64,000 nucleotides of DNA from Oscillospiraceae bacterium (GTDB lineage Bacteria; Bacillota; Clostridia; Oscillospirales; Oscillospiraceae): positions 50,883-114,882 of the forward strand of contig SVLS01000003.1 in the NCBI GenBank assembly GCA_015067835.1, given 5' to 3'. Shown here in pieces: positions 18,901 to 29,100 of the stretch (positions within the stretch are counted from its first letter, which is position 1; every line of letters starts with the position of its first letter). Position numbers and translations under genes: made by a program. The notes below the pieces were generated by a model that was given only the letters and a program-made list of their open reading frames with translations, ran no database searches and had not been told where the DNA came from.

Positions 18901-19416
18901 AATGGCATCATCATTGCGCCCCCAGCCCTGACTGTCAATAAATGCATAAAAGTCCAAATCCTCAGACTGGGTGTACGCCTCCTCCAGGCATTGATTCAGG
19001 CAGGCATCTCTTAAAATGGCACATTCATTTTCATCTGCCACACGAAAATCTGCCGGCAAATCCACCTGATAGGCATATTCCCGTAAAACATCTGCGCAAA
19101 AGGAATGGACTGTGGATATTTTTGCAAGGTACAGCCGCTGCATCTGCCGATGCAGATGGCGATTTTCCGGGAACTGTGCCATCAGCTCGGAAAGCTTGTT
19201 GGAAATTTTGGTTCGCAATTCCGATGCCGCAGCCTTGGTAAAGGTAATAATCAAAAAGTCATCCAGGTTTGCCGGATTTTCCGGGTCAAGAACATAGCTC
19301 ATCAGGCGGTCAACCAGCACCTTTGTCTTGCCGGAGCCGGCAGCGGCGGAAACCAGCAATCTGCCGCCACGGTCATATACAGCGTCGCGCTGTTGAAGTG
19401 TCAGTTCTTCAGCCAT
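15910..19416 (-). CDS. addA: ATP-dependent helicase/nuclease subunit A
   Basis: LTLQQRDAVYDRGGRLLVSAAAGSGKTKVLVDRLMSYVL (UvrD-type Walker A), VDEYQDSNATQD, C-terminal nuclease DFKTDYV. Confidence 0.96.
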   Translation of the reverse strand: MAEELTLQQRDAVYDRGGRLLVSAAAGSGKTKVLVDRLMSYVLDPENPANLDDFLIITFTKAAASELRTKISNKLSELMAQFPENRHLHRQMQRLYLAKISTVHSFCADVLREYAYQVDLPADFRVADENECAILRDACLNQCLEEAYTQSEDLDFYAFIDSQGWGRNDDAIVPLLLKVYDNARCSLNPREWFQNCIDRTQTSGVNDMGQTPWGEYLIDNLQRYLSLQIKTYEKLAQAADEGGLSNPATLFRSIAVSLQYLQEARTWDEVVERKKIDFGRLNFPRKNVDEQLIESLRTTHKFCKDMLTERLKVFTEKSEVLFEDIQQTQAATRGLIKLLESFDRAYTAAKRRMRMVDFNDLEHYTLDLLLGKSRSGPTAAAKEISNRFREIMVDEYQDSNATQDAIYMTLTEARQNCFMVGDVKQSIYQFRQADPGIFLKKYNEYLPVKQAVSPQSRKVTLSSNFRSGGGVLAGANDVFSYCMSTDVGGLIYGKEEALEEGTPHESIGEPEVELWAIETENGAYVDEAAFVAQRIRELTDGTHLVRSKTGLRPIELGDIAILLRTKSNVAVHYKKALEQRGIPCTSEGGEDILQTQEGQLLHAILQVISNPRQDIPLLAVLASPIFCVSADELAQIRSENRYGCIYDAIQSSSNPKILEFLRCLSVWRRDARLQPLAKLVESIFAMTRMDSIFAAMPNGFERQENLQTFYEQAVSYEKIGRRDLEQFLQHLQGFGKKGMVPLKEQSGGNSVTIMTIHKSKGLEYPVVFVSDLAHTFSSQSTTGAFLCDKDLGLGMTTIDHKNRVRYPSFAKNAVAAKIDVDGLSESIRVLYVALTRARDRLIMTYGAKKLKESISELAARMSLVEREQLIQDVSCLGDWVMMAALQRTEAGEFLALCDTTPQTHVGEHPWKIGLVRQAEYGNSQMEASVTPEIPKEYIEKMQAGLSFVYGHQAATLVASKQTATQRKGRQKDAEAQEDAVSNEAFRPTWRKPTFSKQKQDGAAAGTATHAVMQYIRYDCCTDEQGVQKEVQRLIQEHFLTVEQGEMVDCRKIAAFFNTELGKRLQKHKDVLREFKFTVLENAEAYDDALAGEEILLQGVVDCAMVDEDGIVVIDFKTDYVTQGNLADKVTHYRPQILAYAQAMSQIYQRPVKEAWLYFFGNNQAVAVQ

Positions 19417-22400
19417 TGCGGTTTACCTCCTTTTCTACATCTGCCCAAAATTCCTGCGCAGAAATTGTCTTATAATCCCGGCGCTCCGGCACATCTTTCT
19501 GATGGCAAATGCTTCCATAGGGGCAATATCTGCAGGCATTGTGACTGCTGCCGCGGGTATAGGGATTGGCTTGCACGCTTCCTGCGGCAATTTCGTCAAT
19601 CATATTGCGCAGCAATGCAAAGATGTATTGCTCAAGTAGCTCAAACTGACCGCTGTCTGCCAAATCGCCGCTCAGCTCCCCATCCGGTGACAGCTTACAG
19701 CACACACGGTACATATTTTCGCCGGGGTTCATCGCTTCAATGACTTGTGCATTATTTAACAGCAATCCGCTTCGCTTCCAATTTGCTCTGCGCTTTAAAT
19801 CCGCCTTTTCCTTAGCAAGACAGCTATCTGCAGAAATAACTGGCGATCCGGCGGTAAAATACTGAACACCCGCCGCAACAGGGCTATTACCCACCACTTT
19901 CTCTCCATTTCTGCGCAATGCGAAAAGATACAGAAGCATTTGCAGACCAACGCCGTTATAAATATCACAATAGTCCAGAGACTTTTTTCCCGTCTTGTAG
20001 TCAACAACGCGGAAATAATGCTTTCCGCCCTGCTCCCAAATATCCATACGGTCCACTTTACCACGCAGGAAGGTGGGAATTGCCGCACCGTCAATGGATA
20101 TGGCCGGCATATCGCCGTCTTCGTTGCTGAAATTAAGCTCAAAGGCTTCCGGACGGAACTTGGCATCCTTTAATTCACACCACAGCTCCTCCAGAATCAA
20201 CACAAGCTCATTCCAGTTCCGTTCGAACAGATAGCTAACCCGCTGAGAATCTACCTGACTGAAGCGCTGACCGGCATAAGCCTCGGACTCTTTCTTTGCA
20301 ATCTCCAATGTCTCTTCCAACGACACGGTTTCAAAGCCGCCGCGAGCCATTACTTCTTTGGCAGTATGCTCCAAAACATCGTGGACATAAGTACCGAATT
20401 CTGCCGCATCGATGGTGATTTCCTTCCGTTCCTTCGCGCGCAGACCATATTTCAGGAAATAGGACAGTCGGCACTCGGCAAATTGATTAATTTGAGAAGC
20501 AGAAAGATTCAACTGACTTCCATACAGCTTTTTGACCGCATCTTCAGACACCTTTCCCACAGAATACTCCATTCTGTTTTTGGTGTCATAGTACCACTTT
20601 TCAACACCAAGCGCCTTCGCAGTTTTGACATCCTGCCAACGGGCCAAATAAGCACCGCTTTCCCGCATATCCACGCCTGCCGCACCAAGCGATTCCTTTA
20701 TGGTCTGCTCACCACCGGCAACCTTCGCAATACGGCGATAGAGGTAAGACCCCTCTCCACCGGGGTAGGAAATATATACGGATTCCGTCGCACCGCAGAA
20801 AAGGCCGTAAATTTCAGCAAATTCTGCCTGCAAGCCTTCCATTGCGCCGCCGGTCAGAGGTACGCCCATTTGACGCAGTGCCACTCGCTCCTGGTCGGTC
20901 AACAGCCCTTTGGAGCCGCCATAGCCGGGCAATGCACCCTCCGATGCGCCCAATACCAGCAAATGCTTTGCCTCCTGACAGCGCATTGCGCTGACAGAGC
21001 CAAATGTAACCGCATCCAAAGCCGGTGGAATTGTCCCCACCTGATACTGCGCCAGAAGAATGGTCAAAAGGCGGATGAACATCTCCGGCTCCCAAACTGT
21101 CTGACCCAGCATATCATACATCTGCTCCAGCGCAGACAAAAGAATTTCCCAAATCTGATTGAGAATTTGAACCTCTCTCAGCTGTCCGGCTTCCTCCATT
21201 TGAGCAGACAGCTTCTCCAGCTTCTCTACAAAGGAAATCTCTTCCAGGAAATCATAAAGTGCCTGCACCTGCTGGCTGAGATTTGTTGCCCTTTTGAAAT
21301 TCTGCTGCAGCTTTGCCAAGGGAGAAATCGCCATCTGCCGCGCCTCATTCAGCGTTTCCAGTAATTTCGTTGCCTGGTCGTTCCAATCCTTCCCCAAGCC
21401 CTCCGGATGCCCATCCCAGCTCTTCAGGAAGCCATTGTAGCGAATGCCCCAGGTAATGACATAATTTTCCACCTGGTCGCAGGTATCCGTATCCAACGGA
21501 GAGAGAAGGGATTTTAGGTAGCGCAGTACCGCAGACTGCTCGAAGCCGCCCAAGGCCGCATCCAGCGCGGACAGCACCGTAGAAATCACTGTTTTCTGCA
21601 GAATGTCCTCTCTTCCCGATTGATACAGCGGGATTCCGTACCGGCGGAAATTCAATTCCATCACGCTCTGGTACTGGTTCATATCTGCACACACAATGCT
21701 GATATCCCGGTATCTGCAGCCACTTTGCACCAGCTCCATCACACGGTCTGCGGCAGACAGCACCTCCACATGGATAGAATCTGCGCAAACTGCACGAACA
21801 CGGTTATGCAGCTCTTCCGACTCCGGCAATTTTCCCTGAAACAAAGAATCGTACAGCAACATCATTGCATCTGTTCGGCTTTCCACCGCCTCAATTTCCA
21901 CAGGAATTCCGGCATTTTTAGCGCAACGAAGCAGCTGCTTTGCTGTATCACCTGCCTTTTCAAAGGCCAGGTTATCCGTTTCGATGCTGTCGCAGTTCAT
22001 GCTGATCGTAACCGAGGGTGACTCTTTGATTAAATGCTCCAGAATTGCCAAATGCTGGCGGGTAAAATCCGGGAAGCCGTCGATGTAAAAGGTATGCTCC
22101 CGGGCGAAGGAATCCTCCTCCAGCTGCTCCAAACACCAGGTCATCTGGTCCCGCGGGTCACGGCGACCTTGGGCGCAAATGGCATCATAGGCATCCAGAA
22201 TCAAAGCCAGCTCCTCCAGCTTAACCGACAAGGTGCCATCGGTCATTTTGGACGCTGCCATCAAATCCTGGGATGTGATGCAGCAGCGTTTGAACTCGTC
22301 AACTGCATCCACCAGCTCCTTCAGAAACTCCGGCTTTGTTTCAACCGATGCATAGGCCTTGATTTTGCTATGTAATTGATGGGTCGCAGCTGCCATGGCA

Positions 22401-22672
22401 ATCATCCGGCCGCCATTATCCAGACAAGAAGCTGCCGTATTTCCAACCCGGGCTGCCACACGGGTCGCCAGGCGGGGAAAAGACAGCACCTCCGCATAGC
22501 GGCTTACTGTATTGCCTGCTGCTTTGCAAAGTCTGCGTTCTACATCATAGCTAATCAGCTCCGGGACAATCAAAACTCTTCCCGGCAGTCCGTTTGCCAC
22601 ATCTGAAGCGATGCAGGACAGTATTTTATTACGACCGGCAATCCAGTCTTTGGAAAGCAAAAGACGCAGCAT
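19409..22672 (-). CDS. addB: ATP-dependent helicase/nuclease subunit B
   Basis: Partner of addA; VVDYKTGKKSLD nuclease motif and four-Cys cluster CRYCPYGSIC. Confidence 0.95.
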   Translation of the reverse strand: MLRLLLSKDWIAGRNKILSCIASDVANGLPGRVLIVPELISYDVERRLCKAAGNTVSRYAEVLSFPRLATRVAARVGNTAASCLDNGGRMIAMAAATHQLHSKIKAYASVETKPEFLKELVDAVDEFKRCCITSQDLMAASKMTDGTLSVKLEELALILDAYDAICAQGRRDPRDQMTWCLEQLEEDSFAREHTFYIDGFPDFTRQHLAILEHLIKESPSVTISMNCDSIETDNLAFEKAGDTAKQLLRCAKNAGIPVEIEAVESRTDAMMLLYDSLFQGKLPESEELHNRVRAVCADSIHVEVLSAADRVMELVQSGCRYRDISIVCADMNQYQSVMELNFRRYGIPLYQSGREDILQKTVISTVLSALDAALGGFEQSAVLRYLKSLLSPLDTDTCDQVENYVITWGIRYNGFLKSWDGHPEGLGKDWNDQATKLLETLNEARQMAISPLAKLQQNFKRATNLSQQVQALYDFLEEISFVEKLEKLSAQMEEAGQLREVQILNQIWEILLSALEQMYDMLGQTVWEPEMFIRLLTILLAQYQVGTIPPALDAVTFGSVSAMRCQEAKHLLVLGASEGALPGYGGSKGLLTDQERVALRQMGVPLTGGAMEGLQAEFAEIYGLFCGATESVYISYPGGEGSYLYRRIAKVAGGEQTIKESLGAAGVDMRESGAYLARWQDVKTAKALGVEKWYYDTKNRMEYSVGKVSEDAVKKLYGSQLNLSASQINQFAECRLSYFLKYGLRAKERKEITIDAAEFGTYVHDVLEHTAKEVMARGGFETVSLEETLEIAKKESEAYAGQRFSQVDSQRVSYLFERNWNELVLILEELWCELKDAKFRPEAFELNFSNEDGDMPAISIDGAAIPTFLRGKVDRMDIWEQGGKHYFRVVDYKTGKKSLDYCDIYNGVGLQMLLYLFALRRNGEKVVGNSPVAAGVQYFTAGSPVISADSCLAKEKADLKRRANWKRSGLLLNNAQVIEAMNPGENMYRVCCKLSPDGELSGDLADSGQFELLEQYIFALLRNMIDEIAAGSVQANPYTRGSSHNACRYCPYGSICHQKDVPERRDYKTISAQEFWADVEKEVNRNG

Positions 22673-22756
22673 TGCATTCCCTCCTTTTATGTTTGACTTA
22701 TTATAGCATATTAATTGCAAAAAGGACAGGCTTTTTTCAAAGCCTGTCCATATTAT

Positions 22757-23368
22757 TTATCCTGCGTAAAACAGGTTCTCAATCCACCCCAGACAGTCCA
22801 TCACAAAAAACCGGGCGCGGTATGGGGGTTCGTCTGTTAAAGCTCCTGTCAGGGAGTCTCCAAAGCCGGCACCGGCTGCAGTATCTTCAAATGCCTCCGT
22901 CGTTGCACCGAAGCACAGCCCGGGAAAAACAACACACCACCAGTTTTTCCCTTCCCCACTGCCGATGGTAATGCGCAGGGATTCATAAATACCGGACGGG
23001 AGAGAGAAAGTGTCATACTTCCGAGCCGGAAAGGCTTCCTTGGCAAAACTCACAACTGCCTTGCAGCCTTGCCCCGCCTTTTCCAAAACCTCATTGGCAA
23101 TCCGCTCCAGCTCCGGGAGCTGCGCCTGGATATATTCCCTGGCAGATTCCATATCGGGAAGGCTGTTTACCGCACTTTGAAGCTTATTCAGCACTGCGTC
23201 TCTTACCTGAAGCTTGATGCTTTGAGCCTCTTCAGAATCAGAATCCGCAACCACATGCAAGCGTATGACACTGTTTTGCAGCGCTCTTATATCCGCCGTT
23301 ACACTTCCAAGCCAGAATGCCGCCACAATCAACAGCAATGTACAAACGAATTTCAAAAACTTCTTCAT
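22757..23368 (-). CDS. spoIIR: Stage II sporulation protein R
   Basis: VIRLHVVADSDSEEAQSIKLQVRDAVLNKL...YDTFSLPSGIYESLRITIGSGEGKNWWCVVFPGLCF. Confidence 0.95.
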   Translation of the reverse strand: MKKFLKFVCTLLLIVAAFWLGSVTADIRALQNSVIRLHVVADSDSEEAQSIKLQVRDAVLNKLQSAVNSLPDMESAREYIQAQLPELERIANEVLEKAGQGCKAVVSFAKEAFPARKYDTFSLPSGIYESLRITIGSGEGKNWWCVVFPGLCFGATTEAFEDTAAGAGFGDSLTGALTDEPPYRARFFVMDCLGWIENLFYAG

Positions 23369-23416
23369 AAAAAACACCATCCATACCGGTTATACTACCA
23401 GTATGGACGGTTTCAG

Positions 23417-24283
23417 TCAAAATGATACAGGTTTGGCAATAAATACTTGCGGATAGTTTTCTTTCAGCATCTGACAAATCACAGCAGCGTACTCAAATTC
23501 CGGAGTAATACAGAATACTGCTGAGCCGGAGCCGGTCATTTGCTGACCGATAGAGCCGTATGCATTGAAAATGGATTTGATATAATTCAGTTCCAGATGC
23601 TCAGCCGTCACCACCGGGTCAAATACATTGTACAAATTCTGGGCAATTTCCGGTAAGTTACCGGTGACAATTGCTTTTTCCATCAAAAGATGCTCCGGAC
23701 GCTTGCCGATGGGAGTTTCGTCAAGTTTTGCATATAATACCGGTGTTGATACGGAGAAATCCGGCTTGCACACCACAAAAATACAATCCGGCATATCCGG
23801 CAATTTCCGCAGTTTTTCACCCCTGCCTTCCACGAGAGCAGTCCCCCCTATGACGCAGAAAGGCACATCGCTTCCCACCAAGCTGCCCAATTCCGCCAAT
23901 GCTGCAACAGAAAGCGGTGAACCGTAATGACGGTTCAAAGCACGGAGCACAGCTGCCGCATCCGCACTGCCGCCACCCATACCGGCCTCGCTGGGAATTC
24001 GCTTTGTAATGCGAATTTCGATGCCGTTGGGGTCGATTTTAACAGTCTCAAAAAAGACCTTTGCCGCCTTCCATGCAAGATTGCGCTCATCACAGGGAAT
24101 ATCATCCCGGTCGCAATGCAGACACCAGGGCTTACCTGTCTCCACATCGATTTCCACATCATCCCGCACAGAAATCGTCTGCATCACGCTTTTCAGGTCG
24201 TGATAGCCGTCCGGGCGCTTGCCCAGAACATCCATTGTCAAATTCAGTTTTGCGTATGCACCTTCATACAGCGTCGTCATCAT
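23417..24283 (-). CDS. ispE: 4-diphosphocytidyl-2-C-methyl-D-erythritol kinase
   Basis: AYAKLNLTMDVLGKRPDGYHDLKSVMQTIS; KRIPSEAGMGGGSADAAAVLRALN. Confidence 0.96.
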   Translation of the reverse strand: MMTTLYEGAYAKLNLTMDVLGKRPDGYHDLKSVMQTISVRDDVEIDVETGKPWCLHCDRDDIPCDERNLAWKAAKVFFETVKIDPNGIEIRITKRIPSEAGMGGGSADAAAVLRALNRHYGSPLSVAALAELGSLVGSDVPFCVIGGTALVEGRGEKLRKLPDMPDCIFVVCKPDFSVSTPVLYAKLDETPIGKRPEHLLMEKAIVTGNLPEIAQNLYNVFDPVVTAEHLELNYIKSIFNAYGSIGQQMTGSGSAVFCITPEFEYAAVICQMLKENYPQVFIAKPVSF

Positions 24284-24410
24284 CAGCGCTCCTTTAACCG
24301 TTATGCCAGCCATTATAACGAATTTTTATCTGTTTTTCAAGAGGATGAATATTTTGCATTTCAATGGGGATTCTATAAACAGCCACAAAATGGAATGGAG
24401 GTAACACATA

Positions 24411-24614
24411 ATGGATACAATCGCATTGATTCTCTCTATCATTGGTAGCCTGAACTGGGGTCTGGTCGGTATCTTCCAGTTTGACCTGGTAGCGTGGCTT
24501 TTCGGCGGTCAGGATGCTATCATCAGCCGCATTGTCTACACCCTTGTGGGACTGGCAGGTCTGTGGTGCATTTCCCTGCTGTTCCGCAGATGGAAACGTG
24601 TGGATGGAGAATAA
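24411..24614 (+). CDS. DUF378 family small membrane protein
   Basis: MDTIALILSIIGSLNWGLVGIFQFDLVAWLFGGQDAIISRIVYTLVGLAGLWCI. Confidence 0.92.
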   Translation: MDTIALILSIIGSLNWGLVGIFQFDLVAWLFGGQDAIISRIVYTLVGLAGLWCISLLFRRWKRVDGE

Positions 24615-24615
24615 G

Positions 24616-24652
24616 AAAAATCACCAAAGTCCTGGACTTTGGTGATTTTTTT
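24616..24652. terminator. Bidirectional terminator
   Basis: AAAAATCACCAAAGTCC/GGACTTTGGTGATTTTT. Confidence 0.9.
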
Positions 24653-24656
24653 GTAC

Positions 24657-25889
24657 TCATTCGCCAGCTTTCACATAGACCACGCAGGAATATGTAGCTC
24701 CCTCATATTCGGTAGAAACGATAACCTTGGTCAGCTTGGAAACGGTACCGCCGGTAATCTTGCTGCCGTTAATCTCTACGATACCGTCAATATCGGCTTT
24801 CCATTCCACGCCCTGTGCCTTTGCCTCGGTTTCCTTGTGCATCAGGTACAGGAAGAAGGTTTCACCCTTTGCGATTGTAACATCTGTTTTGCTAATCTTG
24901 TAATCTGTTGGCTCTGTGGGAGGCGCGGCATCAAAGGCACAAATAACCTTACAGGTTGCAGTCTGGTCACCAATGGTAGCTGTAATCATTGCTACACCGC
25001 GGTCAACGCCAACAACCTTACCGTTTTCAACAGTCGCAATGCTGGGATCAGATGTGGTCCAGGTAATATCCTCCGGCTTGATGCCAAGGGTTTCCGTGTA
25101 AAGCGTTGCTCTGCCGCCCTCTGTTGCAATGGTAATCTCGCCACTGTCCTTATAGGTCTTCAGCTTCAGGATAAAGCCAGCAGGAAGACTGGGTTCCGGA
25201 ACAGAAGGTGCAGGAGGTGTTCCCACCTTGGAATCCACCGGACACATTGCCACCACCGTGCCGCAAGTTGCGGTGATTGTGGTCTGACCGTAGCCAACAC
25301 CAACAACCAGACCGTTGGCATCAACTGTAGCAACCTCAGGGTTCTGAGAAGTGTAAATCACAGTCTTATTGGTGGTGTTCTCAGGCTCAATGACAGCATC
25401 CAGCTGGAACTGGGGTGCTGCAGCAGTCAGTTCAATAAAGCTGGCATTCAGCTTCACACCTGTGCAGAGAATCGTATCTCCTCCGGTAGGATTGTTCGGG
25501 TCATCAGAAGGTGTCGTCTGGCCTGTTGGCTCACTTGCAGGTGCACTGCTTTGTATCCACTTCACACCAACATAAATGCCTACTGCAACAATCGCCAGCA
25601 GCAGAATCACCACTACGGCAATCAAAACCATATTGTTCTCTTTGGGAACGTCATTGCGCTTCTGATTGGAATTGCGCTCAGATGCTCTGCTCTGGGTTGC
25701 ACGCTCTACATTGCTCTTTGCAAACCGACCGCCCTTTGCATACTGACCGGCCGTTGTCCGCTCCCGCTCAGGCGCTTCATCGCCGATAACGGTCTTCGCA
25801 TCTGCCACCGGTGCACAACCGCAAATCGGACAATTTGTTGCTGTATCGGGAAAGGAAGTTCCGCAAACATCACAAATAATTTTACTCAT
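24657..25889 (-). CDS. Zinc-ribbon, single-TM protein with Ig-like (BIG2-type) repeats
   Basis: MSKIICDVCGTSFPDTATNCPICGC, TM (MVLIAVVVILLLAIVAVGIYVGV), GLVVGVGYGQTTITATCG / GKVVGVDRGVAMITATIG. Confidence 0.85.
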   Translation of the reverse strand: MSKIICDVCGTSFPDTATNCPICGCAPVADAKTVIGDEAPERERTTAGQYAKGGRFAKSNVERATQSRASERNSNQKRNDVPKENNMVLIAVVVILLLAIVAVGIYVGVKWIQSSAPASEPTGQTTPSDDPNNPTGGDTILCTGVKLNASFIELTAAAPQFQLDAVIEPENTTNKTVIYTSQNPEVATVDANGLVVGVGYGQTTITATCGTVVAMCPVDSKVGTPPAPSVPEPSLPAGFILKLKTYKDSGEITIATEGGRATLYTETLGIKPEDITWTTSDPSIATVENGKVVGVDRGVAMITATIGDQTATCKVICAFDAAPPTEPTDYKISKTDVTIAKGETFFLYLMHKETEAKAQGVEWKADIDGIVEINGSKITGGTVSKLTKVIVSTEYEGATYSCVVYVKAGE

Positions 25890-26120
25890 AAAGTAACCTC
25901 CAGTCCGGACCTTAACTATAAGGTCTCTGTTTTTCGTCATTATATCATAAGATAAGCTTGATTGCAAGTATCCTTTCAAGCCATCCGTGACGAATAAAAG
26001 ATGAATTTGTCAAAAATCAATAACCATTTCCGGAAAAAACCTGATAAATATGGTTGCTTTTTTGTCAAAGATAAATTAAAATATATTTTAAGCAATGTTC
26101 AAAGGAAAGAGGCGATTATT

Positions 26121-29100
26121 ATGTCAGCACCCCAGTTGATTTCTCCGATGCTGGATGGCTTTGTGATGGGCGACCCCATCAGCGACCACGATGGCGTGCG
26201 TTCCTGCCCCGCAATGCATCTGGAATCCGAACAGAAATACATTGTAAAAATCATCTCCCTGCCGGCTTCTCAGTCCAAAATTGATGCACTGCTTTTAGCC
26301 GGTGCATTTAATGACAAGGAATCCGCTTTGTCCTATTTTAAGGACTTGGCTGATGATGTTTTAGAGGAAGCTGAATTACTGCAAAAGCTTTCCCGGTACG
26401 AGGGCTTTGTTGCATTTGAAAACTGGCAGATTGTTCCAATGACCGACGATGAAACAGGCTTTGATATTTATCTCCTCAGCCCCTATCAGCCGACTTTGGA
26501 AGCCCTGCTGAAAAGCAATGAAATGACCCATTTGAACGCGGTTAATCTGGGTCTTGACCTGTGTGCAGCATTGTCTGTCGCCCGCCGGTCCGGGTATCTT
26601 TACAGTAACCTGCGGCCTTCCAATGTTTACATCTGCAACGAGCGGGAATTCCGCATTGGCGATTTGGGCTTTATCAGCCTTCCCTCTTTACCCTATGCAT
26701 CCTTACCGGACAAGTATCGCAGTGATTATACTCCGCCGGAAATTTCCGATGCTTATTCCGCGCTGAACAGCACAATGGATACCTACGCGGTCGGTCTGAT
26801 TCTTTATCAGGCTTACAACGGCGGCAAGCTTCCCCCTGTGGGTTATGGGATGGAAGCTCCCTGTTATGCTGACAGCGAGCTGTCTCAGATTATTTTGAAA
26901 GCCTGCTCTGCCGACCCGGCCGAGCGTTGGCAGGATCCTGTGCAAATGGGGCAGGCTTTGGCAAATTATTTGCAAAGCAATACCGTCAATGATACGCCCA
27001 TCATCCCTGTTGTGGTGGAAGAAGAGCCTGTCATGGCGGTTGCCGAGGAGCAGGCGCAGAGCGACGAACCCACAACAGAGGATATTCTCGCTGAGGTGGA
27101 CGAAGCTCTGGAAGCTGCACCGGTTATTATCCCCACGGCAGAAAGTGAGCCTGTTGAGGAAGAAGTGGCCGAGGCGGAAGCCGAAGAACCGGAAGTTGCA
27201 GAAGACTCCTCCGCAGCAGAGGTTGCAGTTACAGATGAGGACGAGATTGTCGTCGCAGCTGTCACAGAAGAAGCGGAAGAAGCTGTAGAAGCCGAAGAAG
27301 TATCCGAAGAGGAAGAACCTGAGACTACATCCGCTGAAGAAACTGTCGAAGCCGAAAATGCAGAGGAGACTGAAGAAGCGCATGACGAAACTGCGCAGAT
27401 TCTGGCACAGGCAGACGATTTAATCGCCCATCAGCTCCCTGACCCGGTGGTTGCCCCGGAGGAAATTGAGGTCAGTCTCCCTACCCCTGAGGCAGAAGCA
27501 GAGCCCGAGGAAGAACCGAGTGTTGAGGTTGAGGAAGTTGCAGAAGACACTGCTGCTGCGGAGGATACAATCGAGGAAGAAGCTTCCGAAGAGGAGGATG
27601 AGGAAGACGCTCTTCTTGCCAAGCGCCAGAAGCGTCTGAAGATTTTTGGAATTGTTGCCGCAATCGTCCTGTTCCTGGGTGTTGCCGGATACCTGTTCTA
27701 TCAGCACTTTTATACACAAACCATCCACGCCATTGTTTTGAAGGGTACAGAGGATAAACTGACCGTTTCCATCGCAACAGAAATCCCCAATGAAAAGCTC
27801 TCTGTAAAATGTACGGATACTCACGGCAATGCATTGACGGAGGATGTAAAAAATGGCGTCGCCCATTTTGTTGGTCTGAAGCCCGGCACTTCCTATAAGG
27901 TAGAGGTGCGAATTGACGGCTTCCACAGATTGGTGGGCGAAACAACCAAAAACTATACTACAGTTTCTCAAACGGTTATCGGCGGATTTTATGCCGCCAC
28001 CGGCACGGAAGAAAGCTCTGTCATACTCAGCTTTACCGTGCAGGGACCGGACAGTCCTCAATGGACAGTTACATACAGCGCAGAAGATGAAGAGGAAAAA
28101 TCCATCACCTTTGGCGGTCACATGGTAACCATCAACGGCTTAACCACCGGCAAAGAGTACACCTTCAAGCTGCAGCCCTATACAACGCTGTATCTGTCCG
28201 GAACGGATACTGTAACTTATGTTCCAAAGGCTCTGGTATACGCAGAGCAGCTGCAGTTGGTCAGCTTCCTCAATCAGCAGCTGACTGTCAGCTGGGCAAC
28301 CCCGGAAGGCATCACCGTTCCAAAATGGTACATCCGTTGTTCCAACGATGCAGGCTTCGACCAAACCCTCAGCACCACAGAGAATTCCATCGTTTTTGAA
28401 GGTTTGGATGCAAATGGCGGCTACAATATCGAAGTCACCGCAGAGGGTATGACCCTTGGCGTGCGCACCTTCCTTTCTCCCAATTCCATTCATATTACGC
28501 AGATTGAGACAGACGACTCTGACCGGAATAATCTTGTTGTAAAATGGAGCTTTGAAGGTGACGCTCCTGCAGATGGCTGGCTGCTGATGTACAGTCTGGA
28601 CGGCAGTTCTGACCGGCAGGTTATCCGCTGCACGGAGGCAACCGGTACGATTACGCCCCTGATTCCCGGCGCAAAGTACACCATCGCTGTTCAGCCCACT
28701 GATGGGACGACCGCTTTCAACGGCACACTGGAATATCAGTCCCCTGCCCCGACCATTTTTAACAGCTATGAGATCAGTGCAGACGATATGGAATTTGATA
28801 TGTGTCTGACACCCAATGTAACAAATTGGGATCGGTACGATGTCAAGCAGTACACCCAGTCCTTTAAGGTTGGTGCAAGTGCTTCCTTCGTGATGCACGT
28901 CACAAAGAGAACCTCCCAGACCAGCGACAAAGTGGTTACCCTTTATGTTATTCGGGATGCACAAGGAAATGTGGTCAGCAGCAAATATGAGTCCCGCTCC
29001 TGGGATGATATGTGGCTGAACCGCTACGGAAAATTGACCATCCCGGTTATGCCTGAAGAGCCCGGTACTTATTCCGTTTCTGTTTATTTCAACGGTGCCG

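Noticed and set aside
24639-25955. 438-aa plus-strand ORF opposite the BIG2 protein
   Set aside because: Antisense shadow with Cys/Asn-rich random-like sequence; no family.
26703-28121. Several minus-strand ORFs rich in Phe/Leu/Ser opposite the acidic linker of the pseudokinase
   Set aside because: GAA/GAG repeats read backwards give Phe/Leu/Ser-rich frames; the plus-strand protein is continuous and domain-structured.
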